Part shown: piece by piece, positions 1 to 10,000 of the stretch
How positions within the stretch are numbered: position 1 is the stretch's first letter
Layout: each line of letters starts with the position of its first letter
Assembly (NCBI RefSeq): GCF_018837975.1
Contig: NZ_JAGSOY010000024.1
Location: 1-64,000 of the forward strand
Direction: 5' to 3'
Source: Zooshikella harenae
GTDB taxonomy: Bacteria > Pseudomonadota > Gammaproteobacteria > Pseudomonadales > Zooshikellaceae
Length of the DNA stretch: 64,000 nt
The notes under the pieces: generated by a model
What the model was told of the DNA's origin: nothing
What the model saw: only the letters and a program-made list of their open reading frames with translations
The model's database searches: none
Position numbers and translations under genes: made by a program

Positions 1-1
1 T

Positions 2-763
2 AAATGTGATTCTAATAGTGATCTATTTGAAAAGTTATTGGAACAAAGTTATGTACCTCAAGCCTTTCCAGGCTGTATTACAGATATAAAAGCTTATCTT
101 GACTTTATTGAAGGACGTAAAAAATTTAACAAAGACATGATAAAAGGATATGGTAAACATGTCATTGAAGGGTACGGTATAACTATGCGTCTAAATAGCT
201 ATACCGATGAATTCCTGAAGGAGATTATTGCATATTTAAACTCAAATAACTTTTTAGATATATTGAAGGAAAAATTTGAAATCGATGAATTTTTAAATAT
301 AGAGACTGCAATTCAGAAAAACCTAAATAAATATGAAATTAGCCCTCATTGCGATACAAGTCGAAAAGCATTAACTTATATGGTTAATATATATACTGAT
401 AAAAGATGTGAGGACCTTTCAATTCATACTCACCTACTAAAGTTTAAAGAACAATACAGGTACCTCTCTTTGTTTTGGGAAACCAATAATGTTGACCCAG
501 TTTGGGTGCCTTGGGATTGGTGTGAAACAGTAAAGTGCACATCGTCTAACAATAGCATTACTATTTTTAAGCCATCTCATGAAACACTACATGCTGTAAA
601 ACTTGATTATGACCATCTAGAATTTCAAAGAAATCAAATATACGGTAACCTCTGGTACGAAAAATCAAAAAAAACGGAAAATGTTCCTTGGCAAGATTTA
701 GATATAGTGAACAGGAGAAATGTAGGTTTTATCAGGCGTGCGCTGAGTAAGCTAGGCCTATAG
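2..763 (+). CDS. 2OG-Fe(II) oxygenase-like protein, 5' end outside the window
   Basis: The frame stays open to the left edge, so the first in-window start (TTG at 38, no ribosome site) is not the true start and the gene continues upstream. The visible 253 codons look like a double-stranded beta-helix oxygenase. An H-x-D pair sits in PHCDTS (His codon at 347, Asp at 353), a distal His in ETLHAVK (590) and a following Arg in FQRNQ about 13 residues later. This is the usual 2-histidine-1-carboxylate iron site plus 2-oxoglutarate anchor. The substrate is unknown. It lies next to a glycan locus that holds a second, unrelated-looking 2OG oxygenase, so a role in sugar or small-molecule modification is possible but not shown. 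It is A+T-richer than its neighbours. The family call rests on motif spacing only. Confidence 0.6.
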   Translation, partial: KCDSNSDLFEKLLEQSYVPQAFPGCITDIKAYLDFIEGRKKFNKDMIKGYGKHVIEGYGITMRLNSYTDEFLKEIIAYLNSNNFLDILKEKFEIDEFLNIETAIQKNLNKYEISPHCDTSRKALTYMVNIYTDKRCEDLSIHTHLLKFKEQYRYLSLFWETNNVDPVWVPWDWCETVKCTSSNNSITIFKPSHETLHAVKLDYDHLEFQRNQIYGNLWYEKSKKTENVPWQDLDIVNRRNVGFIRRALSKLGL

Positions 764-772
764 TTGTTTAAT

Positions 773-794
773 GCCCTTTTGTTTGGGGGCTTTT
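773..794. terminator. weak terminator-like hairpin after the oxygenase gene
   Basis: A short GCCC/GGGC stem (773-776 with 787-790) is followed by TTTT, ten bases after the stop codon of the left-edge gene. The convergent glycosyltransferase gene ends at 947. The stem is short, so this is tentative. Confidence 0.35.
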
Positions 795-946
795 CTCCTG
801 CAACCCAGTGATCATGGTGGTTTTAAGCAGGTAGCCACTGCTGATATTAGTAGTTAGTTATGTTACTTTCACTGCCATCTTTGCTTCCTCAACAAGGTGA
901 TAGAGATAATTAGCTCTTCACACAAAGACGCGTAGAACTCTAAAAT

Positions 947-2203
947 TTATCCACCTAACACAGCATAATATTGCTGTAAGTATTGACGTGCGATCTTATT
1001 CAAATCAAATTTTTCTTCTACGCACTGTCTTGCGGCAAGCGATAAGGCATTTGGAGTACTGCTATTGAGCACCCAAGCCACGCCTTGTGCCAAATCCATT
1101 GTATCCATCGGTTTGGCAAGATATCCGTTTGTTTGGTGCTTAATAAGATCCCCCATGCCGCCAATGTCGAATGCAACACAAGGTGTTGCAGCAGCTAGTG
1201 CTTCAAGCACAGTATTTGCGAGATTTTCTTGACGAGATGGCGCAACAAAGACATCCGCTGCACTATACAATGCGTTTATAGAAACATCATCCCTCAAAGG
1301 AACGATATTAAACAATGGGAAATGGGCTGTATCCCCTTCACACTTATGCACTTTTTCAGCCCCAAAAATGACTAATGCTGTATTTGAAACATCAACCCAT
1401 GTTTTCAAGTGACCCAAAGCTTTCTGTAACAAATCGTACCCTTTCCGATGATCTGCCGTACTGGAAACTGCACCAAATAAAATGAGTTGACTGTGCTGAG
1501 GCAAATTAAACATATCTCGTGCAACTGATTTTTGGATGGATTTATGGTATTTTAAATCCAATCCATTATGAATAACCTGGTGGAATTTCTCGGAAAACAA
1601 ACGGCTTGACTGAGCACAAGACTTTAACCAATGACTGGGGGAAATCACGTGAATTGGTAGTGACTGCCAGTAACGCTGTTTGCGTTTATAAATCCACTGG
1701 TCCCAGTCCCACCCCGTTTCTTCTTTAGGCCGATTGTTCGAGCTATAACCTTCAATATAGCGATTAGAAGCCGGATCTTTTACATAATGCTCAGTACCAC
1801 AAAAAGGCCACATGTCATGCAGGGTCCAAACTAATGGTGCATTAATCCTTGCTATTTCAGAAATACTGATCATTTCTCCATTGACCCAATGCAAATGTAC
1901 AATATCTGTATCCATTTGGTTCAAGGTATGGTGTAAACCCGTTGGCACAATATTCAAGGAGCGATACCCTAAATTTTTACCATGTTGTAATCTTTGTAAA
2001 GGCATCACCCAGTGTCCTCTCGTCATTCGAATGCCCTTACTAAAAATGCCTTTTGGCCCGACCACCGTTGGATCAACGGTTAATTTTTCATTTACCACCA
2101 TTTGGGAGTCTATTCCAATATGAAGCAACCCACGATGTATCCGGTAGGCTGCTTTGCTGGCCCCACCCATGCTGTCTGATACATTCACATGAACAACTTT
2201 CAT
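947..2203 (-). CDS. glycosyltransferase family 4 (GT-B fold)
   Basis: This 418-residue retaining glycosyltransferase probably adds a sugar from a nucleotide-sugar donor to the lipid-linked or polysaccharide product of this locus at the cytoplasmic face of the membrane. The N-terminal GT-B domain begins with the typical beta strand followed by MGGASKAAYRI. The C-terminal donor-binding domain carries the E-x7-E motif (E326 and E334, in QENLANTVLEALA), followed by the GG-G-D turn of the family. There is no signal peptide or membrane segment. Its ATG overlaps the stop codon of the upstream radical SAM-pyruvyl transferase gene (ATGA), so the two are translationally coupled and this is the last gene of the minus-strand glycan operon. 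Donor and acceptor cannot be read from sequence. Confidence 0.88.
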   Translation of the reverse strand: MKVVHVNVSDSMGGASKAAYRIHRGLLHIGIDSQMVVNEKLTVDPTVVGPKGIFSKGIRMTRGHWVMPLQRLQHGKNLGYRSLNIVPTGLHHTLNQMDTDIVHLHWVNGEMISISEIARINAPLVWTLHDMWPFCGTEHYVKDPASNRYIEGYSSNNRPKEETGWDWDQWIYKRKQRYWQSLPIHVISPSHWLKSCAQSSRLFSEKFHQVIHNGLDLKYHKSIQKSVARDMFNLPQHSQLILFGAVSSTADHRKGYDLLQKALGHLKTWVDVSNTALVIFGAEKVHKCEGDTAHFPLFNIVPLRDDVSINALYSAADVFVAPSRQENLANTVLEALAAATPCVAFDIGGMGDLIKHQTNGYLAKPMDTMDLAQGVAWVLNSSTPNALSLAARQCVEEKFDLNKIARQYLQQYYAVLGG

Positions 2204-4602
2204 AATAAGTCACCCAAGACTTCTACTAACTGATCAGGAAATGTAGGCTTGATAAGAACGCACCTTTTAACATCCAGATGGAATAAAGAATTGACTTGGG
2301 TAATGAGCTGTTCTGCTGTCAAAGACTCAAGAGAGGCACATGGTAACTGATGACTCTGAGCAAAGGCACTGAGCTTACCTTGGCCCAAGGTGTAATCTAC
2401 AATAAAAGTAGGCTTCTGCAATACGGTGGAAAAAACAGCTGCATGAAATCGCATAGCAATCACCGCATCTGCCTGATTAAAATATTGCACATAAGCTCTA
2501 GGTGTTAATTCCTCTCTTAGGACAGAATAATCCAGATGCGCTGCGATTTTTGGATGGCTGGCTAACAAGTTCAGATAAAAAAAACGATCATCACCACCAA
2601 AGTGATTGGTACACATGGGCAGTGGTACAAGGGTTAAATTTTGATGGTTCTCAATCAGAGCCGCCAAAGCGTCAACCAAAATGTGCTCAAAACGACGCTT
2701 TATTTGCTCTGCTTCTTGAGGGGCAGCCTGTGGCATGTATTGATGATAAGGCCAATCACGTAAACCCAGTAAGAGGGTTTTGCCTACACCAAGTTTTGTT
2801 TTTGATGGATCAATGGCCATATTTTTTTTGGATTGTTCAAGCCTTACACTGTGCAACCAAGTGATAGCAGGATCCTCAGCAACCATATCCTTAGAATTTA
2901 AAACTCCTAGATGGGTAGCCAAATTTCTTGAGTAATCGTCACGATAAATTCGATGATCAGCCAGTTTCAATACACGAGCAATGGCGGTATTTTTTTGAGC
3001 ATCCCCCAAGGGGCCTACTCCACAACCTAAAAGCAGAGACACCACCCCTTGCCTTTTTGCTTCTTCAAAGAGTACTTCCATTTCTGCAATTTCATTGATC
3101 GCCATAATGGGACCACCACCAAAAACCAACAAATCAAAACGAGGCATGTTTTGGATTGCGGTATCTATATCACAGATATCAGACCCTTCCAGTTCATCGA
3201 GTTGAGTTTTTGTCTCTTCTGAAATATAAGGATTTAGGGATGCAATACAAATGCTGAGCTCAGGATGGACTTTTCTTAAACTGGTGACAATCCCAGCCAG
3301 TATGGCTTTATCGCCTAAGGTTTCAGTCCCATACCAACCACAAATCAAAACTGTTGAAATACTCCTTTTTTGAGTGTTCAGTTCTTTTTTTCTGAGTCGT
3401 TTCCATTTTTTTCTAATGCGACTGCGGTGTGCTTGGAAACGCACTTTTTCAGAAATTACTTTGAGTGGGGTTGATAATAAGCGTTTTTTGATGGTGGTCT
3501 CATGTACCCCTAAATAACGTAAGAAATCTCTTACAATAATCCTGAACAAATCACTCCCCTCAGGTAAACCTACATAATCATGGCAACAGCTATTGCATTT
3601 TTGTTTAACAATGTTATGTAAATGGGCCTCATTTCCGAAGTAAGCAGTTGTAGTGTCCCCATCCAGTGCATTGCAAATCACCTGAGATTGAACGGCACAA
3701 TACAATAGCTCCCCTCTAGAGGATAAGGTGACACCACGATGCTGCCAGTCACAGCCAGCTCTGCGCTTATGCCCAAACAGTATTTGCCCAATGAGAGATT
3801 GATAAAATAATTTTTGCTGTTCTGAAGTTTCATAATAACGGCACACACCCTGTAGAAACTCAGAAAAATGGATGACTTCGGCACGTGAAAAGCGGTAAGG
3901 ATCATTAAACAACCAGGAAGTTTTACCTATTTGGTGAGCTTGAGAAGTATTGAGCGTGTATAAACGTTGGTGGGGAATGCCCAAACGAAACTTAATATAG
4001 ACACCCTCTCGGATTGCATAGGCCAACAATTCATGCAAGTGAAGTACATTTTCACGAATCACAGTACACCCAATTCTGACCTGGTCCACTTTGGGGTGAT
4101 TCACGACTTCTTTAAGTACCTGTGTTGCACTGACAAAATTGCCTGGTCGACCACGAACCCGATCATGTACTTCACCCACACCATCTAATGAAACCATCAC
4201 ATCAAAACAGCCACCACGTTGTTTAACGACAGCACCTATTTCATCAATACACTGAAGAACACGATCCGATTTTAAAGCATTGGTAATTAAGCTGATGGTT
4301 TGTAGTTTGGGTAGCCTATCAAACAGAACTGCAACCAAGTCTGCAGCATCTTTTCTCAGAGTAGGTTCACCTCCATTGATCCCGACAAATCGTATTTCAG
4401 AAAATAAATCTGCTCTCAAAAGTTCAGTCAGTTGTGGTGGTGTGATTTGTTGGTCCAACTTCATCTGCCAAATATGACACATCTGGCAACGAGCATCACA
4501 AATATCATTGATTGGAAACTGCATCACAATGGGCTTTTCAATTGGCCAAGGTTTTTTTTTAAATACCTTCAAAAATGTTGATACAGCATGTGCAGTATTC
4601 AT
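2200..4602 (-). CDS. radical SAM enzyme fused to polysaccharide pyruvyl transferase
   Basis: This is an 800-residue two-domain protein. Residues about 25-350 form a radical SAM domain: the cluster ligands are C35-x3-C39-x2-C42 in CDARCQMCHIW, and GGEP at 77-80 is the SAM-binding motif. Later cysteines (C284, C302, C310, C336, C339, C340) resemble a SPASM-type auxiliary cluster region. A strongly basic linker (about 392-413) leads to a polysaccharide pyruvyl transferase domain (WcaK/CsaB type) beginning at about 417 with GWYGTETLGDKAIL and containing LVFGGGPIM. That domain normally moves a pyruvyl group from PEP onto a sugar as a ketal. I infer coupled glycan modification: radical chemistry on one residue and pyruvylation on the same or another. 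The gene overlaps the downstream GT4 by 4 bases and follows the PhyH gene by about 36 bases. Each domain call is firm; the joint function is inference. Confidence 0.87.
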   Translation of the reverse strand: MNTAHAVSTFLKVFKKKPWPIEKPIVMQFPINDICDARCQMCHIWQMKLDQQITPPQLTELLRADLFSEIRFVGINGGEPTLRKDAADLVAVLFDRLPKLQTISLITNALKSDRVLQCIDEIGAVVKQRGGCFDVMVSLDGVGEVHDRVRGRPGNFVSATQVLKEVVNHPKVDQVRIGCTVIRENVLHLHELLAYAIREGVYIKFRLGIPHQRLYTLNTSQAHQIGKTSWLFNDPYRFSRAEVIHFSEFLQGVCRYYETSEQQKLFYQSLIGQILFGHKRRAGCDWQHRGVTLSSRGELLYCAVQSQVICNALDGDTTTAYFGNEAHLHNIVKQKCNSCCHDYVGLPEGSDLFRIIVRDFLRYLGVHETTIKKRLLSTPLKVISEKVRFQAHRSRIRKKWKRLRKKELNTQKRSISTVLICGWYGTETLGDKAILAGIVTSLRKVHPELSICIASLNPYISEETKTQLDELEGSDICDIDTAIQNMPRFDLLVFGGGPIMAINEIAEMEVLFEEAKRQGVVSLLLGCGVGPLGDAQKNTAIARVLKLADHRIYRDDYSRNLATHLGVLNSKDMVAEDPAITWLHSVRLEQSKKNMAIDPSKTKLGVGKTLLLGLRDWPYHQYMPQAAPQEAEQIKRRFEHILVDALAALIENHQNLTLVPLPMCTNHFGGDDRFFYLNLLASHPKIAAHLDYSVLREELTPRAYVQYFNQADAVIAMRFHAAVFSTVLQKPTFIVDYTLGQGKLSAFAQSHQLPCASLESLTAEQLITQVNSLFHLDVKRCVLIKPTFPDQLVEVLGDLL

Positions 4603-4638
4603 AATAAAGCCTAATATCGAGTTAAAATACGCCCCAAC

Positions 4639-5433
4639 CTACTTGATCGCTTGAGCAAACCAAGATTTCTGTGGTAAATCAACTTGCTGCTTTGAATAAC
4701 GAGACTGCAGTGAGCTTGGGTTTCCACCACGCATCATCAATGGCGACCCCCTGGGTGTGTAAATAGAAGCAATCCCCTGGTAAGAAACCCGATAAGCACG
4801 TCGGTTGGTCACAACGTTCACTTCATCGCTGGAGTGACAAAGCATGGCATCAAAAATCAGTACATCTCCAGCTTTTAACTCCACATACTTTGCTGCAGAC
4901 TCATCAATATAACGAGTGTCTAAACGATCATGATGGGTTTCCCCTTTTACACGGTGCCAAGGTAGATAACCTTTCTGATGTGATACTGGAATGACTTTCA
5001 GTGCATCATTCGAAACTTGAACATCATCTAATGCCATCCATACCACATATTTTTTAGGTTCGTGGGGGCGTGAAATAAAATCCTGATGCCAGGGCACTGC
5101 ATTCACTTTATTTTTTGGCTTATAGACCAAGCTATTCTCGTAGAGGAAAATATCTGGTCCAAGCACACCTTCTAGCACATCAAGTACTCTGTGTTGCTTT
5201 GCCAGCGACTGGAACTCTGGGTGACGCTGGTAAAGATCGTATAGGACTCCCTGATCATACCGATGCCTTAAATAATAGGACGAAAATGGATCTTCTAAGC
5301 CCATTTCGGCATGATGATGAATTTGATCAACCAACTGAGGTATGGGGGGTAATATTGCTGGATCGATGACTTGGCACAGTACGCTATAACCTTGTTTTTT
5401 AAGTGCCAAAACAGATTGTTTTCTTGACTCCAT
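4639..5433 (-). CDS. phytanoyl-CoA dioxygenase (PhyH) family 2OG-Fe(II) oxygenase
   Basis: This 264-residue cytoplasmic non-heme iron dioxygenase uses 2-oxoglutarate and O2. The iron site is visible as H116-x-D118 (in VPWHQDF) and the distal H200 (in DAMLCHSSDEV). An arginine at about 211-215 (RRAYRVSYQ) would bind the 2OG carboxylate. The length is normal for bacterial PhyH proteins that act on small molecules. It sits between the GT2 gene and the radical SAM-pyruvyl transferase fusion, with short gaps on both sides. That suggests it hydroxylates a sugar, an acyl group or another decoration of the glycan made here. The substrate is not predictable from sequence. Confidence 0.85.
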   Translation of the reverse strand: MESRKQSVLALKKQGYSVLCQVIDPAILPPIPQLVDQIHHHAEMGLEDPFSSYYLRHRYDQGVLYDLYQRHPEFQSLAKQHRVLDVLEGVLGPDIFLYENSLVYKPKNKVNAVPWHQDFISRPHEPKKYVVWMALDDVQVSNDALKVIPVSHQKGYLPWHRVKGETHHDRLDTRYIDESAAKYVELKAGDVLIFDAMLCHSSDEVNVVTNRRAYRVSYQGIASIYTPRGSPLMMRGGNPSSLQSRYSKQQVDLPQKSWFAQAIK

Positions 5434-5445
5434 CAGAGCGGACCC

Positions 5446-6258
5446 TCAGCTCGGCTGAGCTGCTAATTTATTTTTAATGGCCAAAAAAAATAACCGATAC
5501 TTTGGATAAATTAACCACCAAACAAGATAAATATAATGCCACAGGCTATTGCAACAATTTTTTTCATGCACTTTCTTTTCTTCTGTGAACCGGTTCAGTA
5601 AGCTTTGTTGGTCTGTTTTGGAGCTTATGCCTGTGTCCCGCATGACTGTTAAAACTAAATAAGTTTTTTTTAGACTGGCTTTTTTAAGATAAGCACGTAA
5701 AAACCAATCATAATCCATGGCGATTTTAAAATGAGTATCAAATAAACCGATGGTATCAAACAATGTTTTTTTACACAAAGCACCTTGATGAAATATACCT
5801 GTTTTTATATTGATCCAGGCATTAAATCCCCTAGGTTTTTGTAAAGAAAGATTGGGATTAGATCCATATAAAATATTGCATGCATATACATCATAGCCTG
5901 GTTTTTTTTTCATAAAATCAGCCACGACACTCAAGCTGTTTGACGTATGAAAGTAATCATCGGCATGTAAAAAAAGAATATAGGCACCTTGCGCATGGCC
6001 AAGCCCTTTATTCATGGCGTCTGCTATGCCTTGGTCTGGCTCCGTTTGCCAGTAATCAATGATATCTTGATGTTTTTGAATCACTTCCAAAGTGCCATCA
6101 CTAGAACCACCGTCAATGACAATATATTCATAATCTTGAAAGTTTTGTTCTTTAATGCTAATAAAAGTACTTTCAATAAAGTCGACCGCGTTATAACAGA
6201 CTGTAATGATACTGATCAAAGGCTTAGATGTTCTGTGGATCTGCTTAAAATTCTTCAT
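5446..6258 (-). CDS. glycosyltransferase family 2 (GT-A fold)
   Basis: This 270-residue inverting glycosyltransferase has the GT-A nucleotide-sugar fold at its N-terminus: PLISIITVCYNA, then VIDGGSSDGT, then a DXD-type metal motif in LHADDYFH near residue 100. A hydrophobic stretch near the C-terminus (about 240-262) may lie on the membrane. It resembles the WcaA/colanic-acid class that starts repeat-unit assembly from nucleotide sugars. It lies 4 bases downstream of the flippase stop codon in the minus-strand operon, so it is certainly co-transcribed with it. The specific linkage is unknown. Confidence 0.9.
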   Translation of the reverse strand: MKNFKQIHRTSKPLISIITVCYNAVDFIESTFISIKEQNFQDYEYIVIDGGSSDGTLEVIQKHQDIIDYWQTEPDQGIADAMNKGLGHAQGAYILFLHADDYFHTSNSLSVVADFMKKKPGYDVYACNILYGSNPNLSLQKPRGFNAWINIKTGIFHQGALCKKTLFDTIGLFDTHFKIAMDYDWFLRAYLKKASLKKTYLVLTVMRDTGISSKTDQQSLLNRFTEEKKVHEKNCCNSLWHYIYLVWWLIYPKYRLFFLAIKNKLAAQPS

Positions 6259-6262
6259 AAGA

Positions 6263-7585
6263 TTAAGCCATAAATCCCTTAATATAGGTAGGTAATCCCT
6301 TCAGCCACAAGGCACGAGTTTTCATGAAAAACAGTGACCGCATGGCTGGATGGAAAAGATCAAATAAATAAAAGGCAATGGCCAATGAACACACCGTTGC
6401 CATGGCTGCACCCACTGCACCATATTTTGGAATTAATAAATAGTTTAATAAAAAATTGGTGATGGTACCCACTGAGGTTCGATACAAAGCGAGTTTCACT
6501 TTGCTTTCTGCAAAAATCCAAGACCCAGAACACATCCCCAAGGCCACAAATAGCAAGCCCCAAATATAAATCATGAGTACTGTACTGGCCTTAGCATATT
6601 CAACACCAAACAGTACTTGGATGATTACAGGTGCGAGGCACATGGTAGGTAAGATCACCAAAAAAGACATCAAAACCAATAACATGAACAAATTCTGTAA
6701 GCTACTCAAATATTCCACTTGAGACTTCAATTTGCTGGTCATAATGGCCGGAAAAGTCGAGTTGACCACTGCAGCGGGAATAAAGTACCAGGCGTCTGTC
6801 AATCGTACAGCCGTTGAAAAAACAGCCATGCTTTCCACACTCACCATAGCCGTCAACATGATCTGATCTAATCGCATACATAACAGTATAGCTACAGCTG
6901 ATAGAGCTTCAGGCCAGCTTTCTAACAAGAGATTTTTTGCTTGGATCCTGCTGAAAGTCCAGCATATTTTAGCATCGACATTTTTGCGATAAAAAAACAA
7001 AGCAAGCAAGGCTATCAGGAAAAGCTCTAGGGCGCCCACCCAAGCAAAATAGATCACCGAAGCTCCAGAAAAAATTAAACTCACTTTAAAAAAACTGACC
7101 AGCAAAAAAGCTATGCTTTTGTATTGAACAGAATATTTGGCAGCCGTCTGAGATTGAAAGAACAACTCAATGACATCGAATGCTAAAAATAGATTGCCTA
7201 ATCCTGCAATGATCATCAAACCATGAGCATCACGAGGGACTAAATCAAAGACAATAATGATCAAGAGTAAAACCAAAAAGCTAACCAGAGCAGCCCCCAG
7301 CCTCAACCCAAAAACAGTACCCAATAGTTCAGCAGAAGCTTGACGGTCTTTCACCAACTCCCTCACCAAAATACGATTCAACCCCAGTGAAATCAAGGGT
7401 ACAAATAAGCCCGAAAATACAAAAGCATAATTCAACAGGCCAAAATCCTGAGGACCTAGATATCTGGCAATATAAGCAAATAAAAAAATACTGATAAAAA
7501 TGCGTAACCCGCGTTCAGCAAGCAACCAAAATGTATTGTACAAATGGGGCTTAATCCGTTGAAACTTTTGACTGATACCAGGCAT
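6263..7585 (-). CDS. Wzx-type flippase (MATE/polysaccharide transporter)
   Basis: This 440-residue integral membrane protein has about 12 hydrophobic segments. The N-terminal family signature appears as [32 protein letters not shown]. It should flip the undecaprenyl-linked repeat unit from cytoplasm to periplasm for polymerisation or ligation. The start overlaps the 3' end of fcl by 35 bases; no closer in-frame ATG exists, so the overlap is probably real. No Wzy polymerase or Wzc/Wzz chain-length gene is visible in the window, so the rest of the export machinery must lie elsewhere. Confidence 0.9.
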   Translation of the reverse strand: MPGISQKFQRIKPHLYNTFWLLAERGLRIFISIFLFAYIARYLGPQDFGLLNYAFVFSGLFVPLISLGLNRILVRELVKDRQASAELLGTVFGLRLGAALVSFLVLLLIIIVFDLVPRDAHGLMIIAGLGNLFLAFDVIELFFQSQTAAKYSVQYKSIAFLLVSFFKVSLIFSGASVIYFAWVGALELFLIALLALFFYRKNVDAKICWTFSRIQAKNLLLESWPEALSAVAILLCMRLDQIMLTAMVSVESMAVFSTAVRLTDAWYFIPAAVVNSTFPAIMTSKLKSQVEYLSSLQNLFMLLVLMSFLVILPTMCLAPVIIQVLFGVEYAKASTVLMIYIWGLLFVALGMCSGSWIFAESKVKLALYRTSVGTITNFLLNYLLIPKYGAVGAAMATVCSLAIAFYLFDLFHPAMRSLFFMKTRALWLKGLPTYIKGFMA

Positions 7586-8516
7586 AGGTGATCTGAAGCC
7601 CTTCTTCCAAGCTTACACGGGGTTGCCAATTGAGCGCCTGTATACGATCAATGGCCAATTTTTTTTGGAGCGTACCATCTGGTTGGTTGCTATCAAACTG
7701 GATGCTCCCAGAGTAACCCGTGATTTCCTTAATGTGCTGAGCCAAGTCGGCAATAGTCAGGTCTTTACCAGTGCCCACATTCAAATGAGCACACATTGGC
7801 TGAGTGCCTTGATGATAGGTGTCTTGGGGTTGCCGTAAAACATGCAGACAAGCCTCGGCTAAATCGTCCACATACAAAAATTCACGTCGTGGTGACCCAC
7901 TGCCCCAAACGGTGACATGAGGCAGTTGTTTCAGCTTGGCTTGATGAAATTTATGAATTAAAGCAGGAATAACATGACTGTTTTTATCTGCAAAGTGGTC
8001 TTCAGGACCATAAAGATTACAGGGCATCAGGGTACGATAATCAGTGCCATACTGCCGATTGTAAGACTCGCAAAGTTTAAGTCCTGCAATCTTAGCAATG
8101 GCATAGGGTTCATTGGTAGGCTCTAGGGGGCCAGACAATAAAGCCTTTTCTTGGATTGGTTGTTCCGTATATTTAGGATAAATACAAGAGCTGCCCAGAA
8201 AAAGCAAAGTCTTTACCCCTGTTACATAGGCTGCATGGATGACATTGCTTTGTATCATTAAATTGTTATAAATAAACTCTGCAGGATAAGTGTTGTTGGC
8301 CCAAATTCCCCCCACTTTGGCTGCAGCTAATATGACCACATCGATCTCCGATTGCTCAAAAAAGTCACGCACAGCACATTGCTGGGTTAAATCTAAGTCG
8401 GCATGACATCGAGTAATGCGGTTTGGATAATCTTGTTTGGACAAGGCACGCATGATGGCTGAACCCACCATGCCTTTATGACCCGCAATATAAATTCGTG
8501 AGTCTTTTTTTAGCAT
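7551..8516 (-). CDS. fcl: GDP-L-fucose synthase
   Basis: This bifunctional epimerase/reductase turns GDP-4-keto-6-deoxy-D-mannose into GDP-L-fucose with NADPH. It is an extended SDR with the Rossmann motif [12 protein letters not shown] near the N-terminus, the catalytic Ser in GSSCIYPK, and the Y-x3-K pair in [10 protein letters not shown]. The stretch NLYGPEDHF is typical of Fcl. I place the start at the ATG at 8516 ([12 protein letters not shown]), which matches the usual family N-terminus and lies 4 bases after the gmd stop; an in-frame ATG at 8555 would add 13 unusual residues and overlap gmd. It works directly after Gmd in the pathway and in the operon. Confidence 0.93.
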   Translation of the reverse strand: MLKKDSRIYIAGHKGMVGSAIMRALSKQDYPNRITRCHADLDLTQQCAVRDFFEQSEIDVVILAAAKVGGIWANNTYPAEFIYNNLMIQSNVIHAAYVTGVKTLLFLGSSCIYPKYTEQPIQEKALLSGPLEPTNEPYAIAKIAGLKLCESYNRQYGTDYRTLMPCNLYGPEDHFADKNSHVIPALIHKFHQAKLKQLPHVTVWGSGSPRREFLYVDDLAEACLHVLRQPQDTYHQGTQPMCAHLNVGTGKDLTIADLAQHIKEITGYSGSIQFDSNQPDGTLQKKLAIDRIQALNWQPRVSLEEGLQITYAWYQSKVSTD

Positions 8517-8520
8517 GAGA

Positions 8521-9603
8521 TTAAAGAGACTGCTCGGCCAAACGTAGGTCAGCATGGACCATGTCTTTCACCAATTCGGAAAAGCTGATTTTTGGAGTCC
8601 AGCTCAATTTCTCTCTGGCCTTACTGGCATCCCCTTGCAGAGAGTCCACCTCAGTCAACCGATAATAACGTGGATCAACGGCCACAATGGTTTTTCCTGT
8701 ACTCTGTTCAATGCCTACTTCTTCCATCCCATGTCCCTGCCAAACCATGAATATGGATAGCTCCTGACAGACGGCCTCAACAAATGCACGCACACTGTAT
8801 TGTTTGCCTGTAGCCAAAACAAAGTCTTCCGGCTGGTCTTGTTGCAACATGAGCCACATGGCCTGGACATAGTCTTTGGCATGTCCCCAGTCTCGCTTGG
8901 CTTCTAGGTTACCCAAGTATAGACAGGGTATTTCTTGGGGGCTTGGTGCACTGGTATTGGCAGTAAGCGCTAACTTGATGCGAGTTAAAGCTCGGGTGAT
9001 TTTACGGGTTACAAAGGTTTCTCCCCGAATGGGAGACTCATGATTAAAAGCAATTCCGTTACAGGCATAAAGACCATAAGCCTCTCGATAGTTCACTGTA
9101 ATCCAATAAGCATAAAGCTTGGCAACGGCATAGGGGGAGCGCGGATAAAAGGGTGTGGTTTCTTTTTGTGGGACTTCTTGCACTAAGCCATATAGCTCGG
9201 AAGAGGATGCTTGATAAAAACGCACTTGATCCACCAACTTAAGACTACGCATGATTTCAAGTAGCCGCAAAGTACCCAAAGCATCGGAGTTGGCTGTATA
9301 TTCTGGTTCCTCAAAAGAAACGGCAACATGGGACTGGGCCGCCAAATTATAAATTTCAGTGGGCTGTGCAGTTTGTACAATGTGCATTAAACTAGATGCA
9401 TCCGTCATGTCTCCATGGTGTAAAATAAATTTTCTATGCTCAATATGAGGTGCCTGATACATATGATCGATGCGTTGAGTATTCAACAAAGAAGTCCGGC
9501 GTTTTACACCATGCACTCGATAACCTTTGTTCAATAATAGTTCTGCTAAATAGGCCCCGTCTTGACCTGTAATCCCGGTAATCAGCGCGACTTTCTCTTC
9601 CAC
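8521..9603 (-). CDS. gmd: GDP-mannose 4,6-dehydratase
   Basis: This 360-residue NADP-dependent extended SDR makes GDP-4-keto-6-deoxy-D-mannose from GDP-mannose, the first committed step to GDP-L-fucose. Motifs seen are [15 protein letters not shown] (cofactor binding), [13 protein letters not shown], the Y-x3-K pair in [13 protein letters not shown] and the GDP-binding run [17 protein letters not shown]. The start codon is GTG (complement of 9601-9603). It is the first gene of the minus-strand glycan operon, so the promoter should lie in 9604-10000. It is paired with fcl immediately downstream. Confidence 0.95.
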   Translation of the reverse strand: MEEKVALITGITGQDGAYLAELLLNKGYRVHGVKRRTSLLNTQRIDHMYQAPHIEHRKFILHHGDMTDASSLMHIVQTAQPTEIYNLAAQSHVAVSFEEPEYTANSDALGTLRLLEIMRSLKLVDQVRFYQASSSELYGLVQEVPQKETTPFYPRSPYAVAKLYAYWITVNYREAYGLYACNGIAFNHESPIRGETFVTRKITRALTRIKLALTANTSAPSPQEIPCLYLGNLEAKRDWGHAKDYVQAMWLMLQQDQPEDFVLATGKQYSVRAFVEAVCQELSIFMVWQGHGMEEVGIEQSTGKTIVAVDPRYYRLTEVDSLQGDASKAREKLSWTPKISFSELVKDMVHADLRLAEQSL

Positions 9604-10000
9604 TGGGTTATGGCTTCCTAATATTTATTATTAATCATCTTGCTACTCAGCTAAAGTATGGATTTTAGAGCATAGGGATGGGAAAACCTAAACACCTATT
9701 AACTAACTTTTAATTACTAGCTTATTATTGTGTTCTGGTCTACTTCAACTGGACATTTTCTTTTTGAGAATTTTGGTGCTAAATCGATTTCATATTGGTT
9801 TTATTGAGTGGCCCATTGATTGATCAGTAATGGACGTTCAAATCCTTTTATACGGCATGTTTCGGCTTTCTTTCCACTCTCGTTAAGTTCCTTACGCTAA
9901 ATGGCTAATTAAATTATCAAATTTATCTGTATAAATAGGTTGCGAGTAAATATTTTAAACGCAGTGTAAAGAATTGTTAAAGTGAATAGTGCTAGTATTG
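9604..10000. other. intergenic region between gmd and galE
   Basis: About 400 A+T-rich bases without a supported gene. It must hold the promoter of the minus-strand gmd operon and the end of galE transcription. I see no clear terminator hairpin, no JUMPstart-like element and no operator that I would name. Confidence 0.6.

Noticed and set aside
2502-2864. Open frame antisense to the radical SAM-pyruvyl transferase gene
   Set aside because: The opposite strand holds a conserved domain throughout; no start signal supports the antisense frame.
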